Positions 6,896 through 10,691 of a stretch of DNA of 10,691 nucleotides are shown here, piece after piece. The notes beneath the pieces are model-generated. The model made no database searches. It was not told the origin of the DNA and saw only the letters and a list, made by a program, of their open reading frames with translations. The translations under genes were made by a program, and so were the position numbers. How positions within the stretch are numbered: the first letter of the stretch is position 1; the number at the start of each line of letters is the position of its first letter. The DNA comes from an uncultured Actinomycetes bacterium (GTDB lineage: Bacteria > Actinomycetota > Actinomycetes > Nanopelagicales > Nanopelagicaceae): assembly GCA_903922325.1 (NCBI GenBank), contig CAIXTG010000110.1, positions 1 to 10,691 on the forward strand, in the 5' to 3' direction.

Positions 6896-7681
6896 ATGAA
6901 GATTGCAGTCTGCGTAAAACAGGTGCCAGATTCCTGGGCTGAGAAGAAGATGGTCAATGGCGTCCTCGACCGCGAAGGCGTCGATGCCGTTCTAAATGAT
7001 CTCGATGAATATGCAGTTGAAGAAGCGCTGCGAATCGTCGAAGCTCATGGCGGCAATGAGGAAGGTGGCGCAAATAGCGTGACCATCGTTTCCATGGGAC
7101 CAGAACGCGCAACTGAAGCCATTCGCAAGGCGCTTTCAATGGGCGCTAACGATGCGATTTTGGTTAGCGACGCAGCTCTTGCCGGTTCTGATGCACTCGC
7201 AACTTCTAAAGTTTTAGCTGAAGTTATTAAAAATGGTGGCTTTGATCTAGTTATTTGTGGAACTGAATCAACTGATGCTCGCATGAGTGTGGTGCCGGCA
7301 ATGTTGGCACAACGCCTGGGCTGGGCACAGTTAACTTTTGCATCTATGGTTTCAGTTGATCCAGCCGCAAATACAGTTTCGATTACTCGCACAACTGAAG
7401 CTGGCGTTGATGCGATCAACGCGAAGTTGCCTGCTGTGGTTAGCGTTGTCGAAAAGATTAATGAACCGCGTTACCCATCATTTAAGGGCATCATGGCTGC
7501 CAAGAAGAAAACAATTGATAGTCGCGATCTTGCAACTGTTGGAGTTTCAGCCGAATCTGCTTGGTCTTTAGTTGCAGATTCAGCACCCCGCCCACCTCGT
7601 GCTGCCGGAGTTAAAGTTACCGACGAAGGCAATGGCGGAAATGATTTAGTTAAGTTCCTAACAGAGAAGAAATTCATATGA
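6896..7681 (+). CDS. etfB: Electron transfer flavoprotein beta subunit (FixA/EtfB)
   Basis: This is the small subunit of the soluble ETF heterodimer, which takes electrons from acyl-CoA and related dehydrogenases and passes them to a membrane quinone oxidoreductase. It is 261 residues, the usual length. Visible features are the N-terminal MKIAVCVKQVPDS (1-13), NDLDEYAVEEALRI (34-47), the AMP-site region CGTESTDARMSVVPAMLAQR (121-140), and the EtfB signature around INEPRYPSFKGIMAAKKK (188-205). The ATG at 6896 fits both the family N-terminus and a leaderless promoter immediately upstream. The stop overlaps the etfA start by 4 bases (ATGA), as expected for subunits made in equal amounts. The dehydrogenase partner and the ETF:quinone oxidoreductase are not in the window. 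Confidence 0.97.
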   Translation: MKIAVCVKQVPDSWAEKKMVNGVLDREGVDAVLNDLDEYAVEEALRIVEAHGGNEEGGANSVTIVSMGPERATEAIRKALSMGANDAILVSDAALAGSDALATSKVLAEVIKNGGFDLVICGTESTDARMSVVPAMLAQRLGWAQLTFASMVSVDPAANTVSITRTTEAGVDAINAKLPAVVSVVEKINEPRYPSFKGIMAAKKKTIDSRDLATVGVSAESAWSLVADSAPRPPRAAGVKVTDEGNGGNDLVKFLTEKKFI

Positions 7682-8631
7682 GCCAGATATTTATTCTTGC
7701 CGATTTTGCCGGCGATAAGTGCACTAAGACCACTGCGGAATTAGCAACTGCTGCAGCTCGCAATGCCAGCGTTACAGCGATTGTTTTGGCAGGCCCTGGT
7801 GCTGGTGCAGCACTTGCTGCAACAGTTAAGCACGGACCAATTGCTAACGTATTAGTAGTTGAATCTGCTGACTTTGCAACACATGGTGTGGCAGCAGCAG
7901 CCGATGCGATTGCCCAAATCATTGCGCAGAAATCACCAACTGCGTTGCTCGTTGCATCTCATGCTTATGGCAAAGAGGTAGCAGGTCGCGTAGCTGTAGC
8001 CACTGATTCCGGAATCATTACTGATGCGGTAGATGTCGCTGCAGATTTAACTGCAACACAATTAGTTTTTGGTGGCTCAACAACTGTGCATTCCAAAGTC
8101 TCTAAAGGTGTAGCAATTATTACGGTTCGCCCAAATTCAATTGAAGCCGATCTTTCTGATTCAGCACCTGCAGTAGAAAATCTTTCGCTCACAATTTCAG
8201 ACACCGCAAAGTTAGCAACTACAACTTCATCGACACCACCTGTTAAAGGAGGTCGACCAGAACTTACCGAAGCGCAGATCGTGGTTTCTGGTGGTCGTGG
8301 CACAAATGGAGATTTCGCTGCAGTTGAAGGTTTTGCTGATTCGCTAGGTGCCGCAGTTGGTGCATCACGTGCAGCAACTGATGCCGGTTGGTATCCACAT
8401 TCACATCAAGTTGGTCAGACTGGTAAAACAGTAAGCCCTCAACTTTATGTAGCTTGCGGAATTTCAGGTGCGATTCAACACCGTGCTGGCATGCAGACCA
8501 GCAAGACGATTGCGGTAGTAAATAAAGATCCAGAGGCACCAATCTTTGATTTGGCTGATTTCGGCGTAGTGGGCGACCTATTTGCGGTCTTGCCTCAAGC
8601 TACGCAAGGAGTTACTGCGCAAAAGTCCTAG
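7678..8631 (+). CDS. etfA: Electron transfer flavoprotein alpha subunit (FixB/EtfA)
   Basis: This is the large, FAD-binding subunit of ETF, partner of EtfB. It is 317 residues, the normal length. The N-terminal domain (1 to about 190) is alanine-rich and ends in a linker, TTTSSTPPVKGGRPEL. The C-terminal FAD domain carries SGGRG (204-208), SRAATDAGW (230-238), QVGQTG (244-249), and the EtfA signature LYVACGISGAIQHRAG (256-271) leading to AVVNKDPEAPIF (279-290). All expected FAD contacts appear intact. The start overlaps the etfB stop (ATGA, 7678-7681), with a GAGAAG stretch upstream as a weak ribosome site. The stop lies 10 bases before iscS. The absence of cysteine clusters or extra domains argues for a standard housekeeping ETF rather than a ferredoxin-linked bifurcating form, although residues alone do not settle this. 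Confidence 0.97.
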   Translation: MSQIFILADFAGDKCTKTTAELATAAARNASVTAIVLAGPGAGAALAATVKHGPIANVLVVESADFATHGVAAAADAIAQIIAQKSPTALLVASHAYGKEVAGRVAVATDSGIITDAVDVAADLTATQLVFGGSTTVHSKVSKGVAIITVRPNSIEADLSDSAPAVENLSLTISDTAKLATTTSSTPPVKGGRPELTEAQIVVSGGRGTNGDFAAVEGFADSLGAAVGASRAATDAGWYPHSHQVGQTGKTVSPQLYVACGISGAIQHRAGMQTSKTIAVVNKDPEAPIFDLADFGVVGDLFAVLPQATQGVTAQKS

Positions 8632-8641
8632 ACTTACCCGC

Positions 8642-9787
8642 ATGAATAGCGTCTATCTCGACCATGCGGCAACCACGCCGATATTGGCTGATGCGCTCTC
8701 GGCATTTACTTCGCAAGCCAGCAAGTTAGGCAATCCATCTAGTTTGCATACGCAAGGGCGCGCTACCCGCAAAGATCTAGAAGATGCGCGTGAATCAATA
8801 GCTAAAGCAGCAGGCTGCCTCTCCAGCGAAATAATATTTACCGCATCAGGTACTGAGGCAAATAACATCGCACTCAAAGGGCTGTTCTGGATGGGCCGCA
8901 AGAATGGTCGCAATGTTGTGGTTATTTCAGCAATTGAGCACCATGCAATTTTAGATCCTGCTAAATGGTTAGTCGAACACGAAGGCGCTGAAGTTATTGA
9001 ATTGCCCGTCACTACCGCCGGCGTTTTAGATCTGAAATTCTTAAGTGAGTTAATTGCTAACCGTGGCGATGAGATCGCTGTTATTTCGGTTATGCATTCC
9101 AATAATGAAACCGGAGTCCTGCAACCTATCGCCGAAGTTGTAAAACTGGCGGGCGATATTCCAGTGCATTCTGATGCGGTACAAAGTTTTGGCAAAGTTG
9201 CGTTGAATTACAAAGAGCTTGGTCTTTTTGCGATGACACTAAGTGCCCACAAAATTGGTGGCCCACTTGGTATCGGGGTTTTGATTCTTCGCCGGGCAGT
9301 GGAAATTCCAGCACTTTTGCATGGTGGTGGACAAGAACGTGAAATTCGAAGTGGCACGCTAAACGCGCCGGCCATTGTTGCCTTTGCTGCTGCGGTTAGC
9401 GCAAAGAGTTACGACGCAACCAATATCGCTAAGTTGCGTGATGACTTTGCGCAAAAAGTAGTTGCACAAATTCCAGATGCATTTGTAAACGGTGCTGATG
9501 TCGATCGTTTGCCCGGCATCGTAAACATCACTTTCCCGCGCACCGAAAGTGACACCTTGTTATTGCTTTTAGATAGCGAGAAAGTTTCGTGTTCAACTGG
9601 TTCGGCATGCAGTGCAGGCGTGCATAGACCAAGTCATGTTTTGATGGCCATGGGTCACGATGATATTTCGGCGCAATCTTCGCTACGTTTCTCCTTTGGG
9701 CCAAGTAATACGGCAGCCGAAGTTGATTATGTGCTGTCAGTACTGCCCGGTGTAATTCAACGTGGGAGAGCGGCGGTAGCTTCATGA
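8642..9787 (+). CDS. iscS: Cysteine desulfurase (IscS/NifS family)
   Basis: This PLP enzyme takes sulfur from cysteine, forming alanine and an enzyme-bound persulfide used for Fe-S clusters and tRNA thiolation. It is 381 residues, typical for the IscS/NifS group. Visible are the N-terminal YLDHAATTP (5-13), GTEANN (70-75), PLP-stacking His100 in IEHHAIL, Asp178 and Gln181 in HSDAVQSFGK, the PLP Schiff-base Lys204 in SAHKIGGPLG, and the active cysteine loop with Cys323 in STGSACSAG (318-326). The open frame extends upstream to a TTG at 8582 inside etfA, but the family N-terminus begins at the ATG at 8642, 10 bases after the etfA stop. There is no Shine-Dalgarno site. TAGACT (8629-8634) is -10-like, 7 bases upstream, but lacks a -35. 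The gene overlaps mnmA by 4 bases, which points to sulfur supply for tRNA modification. The symbol could equally be nifS or iscS. Confidence 0.95.
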   Translation: MNSVYLDHAATTPILADALSAFTSQASKLGNPSSLHTQGRATRKDLEDARESIAKAAGCLSSEIIFTASGTEANNIALKGLFWMGRKNGRNVVVISAIEHHAILDPAKWLVEHEGAEVIELPVTTAGVLDLKFLSELIANRGDEIAVISVMHSNNETGVLQPIAEVVKLAGDIPVHSDAVQSFGKVALNYKELGLFAMTLSAHKIGGPLGIGVLILRRAVEIPALLHGGGQEREIRSGTLNAPAIVAFAAAVSAKSYDATNIAKLRDDFAQKVVAQIPDAFVNGADVDRLPGIVNITFPRTESDTLLLLLDSEKVSCSTGSACSAGVHRPSHVLMAMGHDDISAQSSLRFSFGPSNTAAEVDYVLSVLPGVIQRGRAAVAS

Positions 9788-10691
9788 AGTTAATTGCAGC
9801 CATGAGCGGTGGCGTTGATTCAGCAGTTGCTGCTGCCCGCGCAGTCGAAGCTGGGCACGATGTAATCGGCGTGCACTTGGCACTTGCTTCTAACCCACAG
9901 AAATATCGTTCAGGTGCGCGCGGTTGTTGCACGATCGAAGATTCGCATGATGCTCGTCGTGCTGCCGATGTAATCGGTATTCCGTTTTATATCTGGGATA
10001 TGGCGCAAGAGTTTCACGATGGCGTGGTTGAAAACTTCTTATCTGAATATTCAGCCGGTCGCACACCAAACCCTTGTTTGCGTTGCAACGAGAAAATTAA
10101 ATTTGCCGCAGTCCTAGATCGTGCCCGCGCTATGGGTTTCGATGGTGTTGTAACTGGGCACTATGCCAACACCCGCGAAACTGAAAATGGAAAAACTTTG
10201 CACCGCGCAGTTGATCATTCCAAAGATCAGTCATATGTATTGGCAGTGTTAACTCGCGAACAAATCGATGGCGCAATATTTCCATTAGGTGATACCGAGA
10301 AAGTTGATATTCGCAAAGAAGCAGAAGCGCGTGGCTTAGCTGTTGCGCAAAAACCAGATAGCCACGATATTTGTTTCGTACCTTCTGGCGATAATGCCAG
10401 TTGGTTGCACGATCGCTTAGGTAGTGAAGTTGGCCCAATTGTCGATCAAGATGGTAAGAAAATTGGCGAACATAAAGGTGCCTACACCTACACAATCGGG
10501 CAACGAAAAGGTTTAGGGCTAACTGTCCCGACTGCCGATGGTTCACCTCGTTTTGTTCTCAAAATCGAACCAGTTACAAATACTGTGGTTGTCGGCTCTC
10601 GTGAAGAGTTAGCAATTTCTAAGATTTGGGGCGAGCGCGCAATCTGGTGCGGCCCTGATGTAACTGATGAGAAAAAGCGTGGTTTTGTGCA
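9784..10691 (+). CDS. mnmA: tRNA-specific 2-thiouridylase MnmA (TrmU), 3' end outside window
   Basis: This enzyme adds sulfur to U34 of the wobble position in tRNAs for Lys, Glu and Gln. It activates the base with ATP and uses a persulfide from a cysteine desulfurase. The first 302 codons are present of about 360 expected. The PP-loop ATP site SGGVDS is at residues 8-13. Nucleophile Cys98 lies in TPNPCLRCN (94-102), the second catalytic Cys197 in SHDICFVP (193-200), and the TGHYA motif at 124-128. The C-terminal domain entry HKGAYTYTIGQRKGLGL is also conserved. The ATG (9784) overlaps the iscS stop codon (ATGA). The frame is open to the right edge with no stop. The extra Cys48-Cys49 pair in GARGCCTIED also appears, as far as I recall, in other actinobacterial MnmA proteins. 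Confidence 0.96.
   Translation, partial: MKLIAAMSGGVDSAVAAARAVEAGHDVIGVHLALASNPQKYRSGARGCCTIEDSHDARRAADVIGIPFYIWDMAQEFHDGVVENFLSEYSAGRTPNPCLRCNEKIKFAAVLDRARAMGFDGVVTGHYANTRETENGKTLHRAVDHSKDQSYVLAVLTREQIDGAIFPLGDTEKVDIRKEAEARGLAVAQKPDSHDICFVPSGDNASWLHDRLGSEVGPIVDQDGKKIGEHKGAYTYTIGQRKGLGLTVPTADGSPRFVLKIEPVTNTVVVGSREELAISKIWGERAIWCGPDVTDEKKRGFV

Noticed and set aside
8582..8641. Upstream extension of the iscS frame to a TTG start (20 extra residues).
   Set aside because: It lies inside the end of etfA, the added residues (MRSCLKLRKELL...) do not resemble the family N-terminus, and the conserved YLDHAATTP begins right after the ATG at 8642.

Overview
The window looks like a chromosomal segment of a lower-GC actinobacterium, with GC around the mid-40s percent by eye. 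The best guess is a streamlined freshwater lineage such as acI / Nanopelagicales. Three things point there: the fatty-acid cluster order fabD-fabH-acpP-fabF-accD6, which resembles Streptomyces with the mycobacterial-type AccD6 at its end; the etfB-etfA-(iscS)-mnmA neighbourhood, also known from mycobacteria and relatives; and very short gaps, 4-nt ATGA overlaps and few Shine-Dalgarno sites. The lineage is inferred from gene order and composition, not from a marker gene. Every gene except one short fragment is a recognisable housekeeping gene. There are no rRNA or tRNA genes, CRISPR arrays or insertion sequences, and no non-coding stretch over about 140 bases.

The left two thirds (1-6759) lie on the minus strand. 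In transcription order they are: a short fragment of a family-4 glycosyltransferase (6759-6349), the glycogen debranching enzyme glgX (6321-4246), then a type II fatty acid synthesis operon. That operon is fabD (4216-3311), fabH (3314-2304), acpP (2198-1950), fabF (1926-685) and accD6 (683 to beyond the left edge). AccD6 helps make malonyl-CoA, FabD moves the malonyl group to ACP, FabH starts chains from acyl-CoA, and FabF elongates them. A perfect 10-bp inverted repeat sits in the 105-base gap between fabH and acpP, the only sizeable gap inside the operon.

The right third (6896-10691) lies on the plus strand: etfB and etfA (the two subunits of electron transfer flavoprotein), iscS (cysteine desulfurase) and mnmA (tRNA 2-thiouridylase, cut by the right edge). 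IscS-type enzymes produce the persulfide sulfur used by MnmA, and the two genes overlap by 4 nt, so they are probably made together.

The two strands diverge at 6760-6895. This region holds a good sigma-70-type promoter for etfB, placed so that the transcript would begin at the start codon (leaderless). A weaker promoter of the same layout faces the other way. No novel defence, mobile or biosynthetic system is visible. The points most worth a second look are the truncated glycosyltransferase, the fabH-acpP hairpin, the apparent leaderless starts, and glgX sitting directly upstream of the fatty-acid operon.
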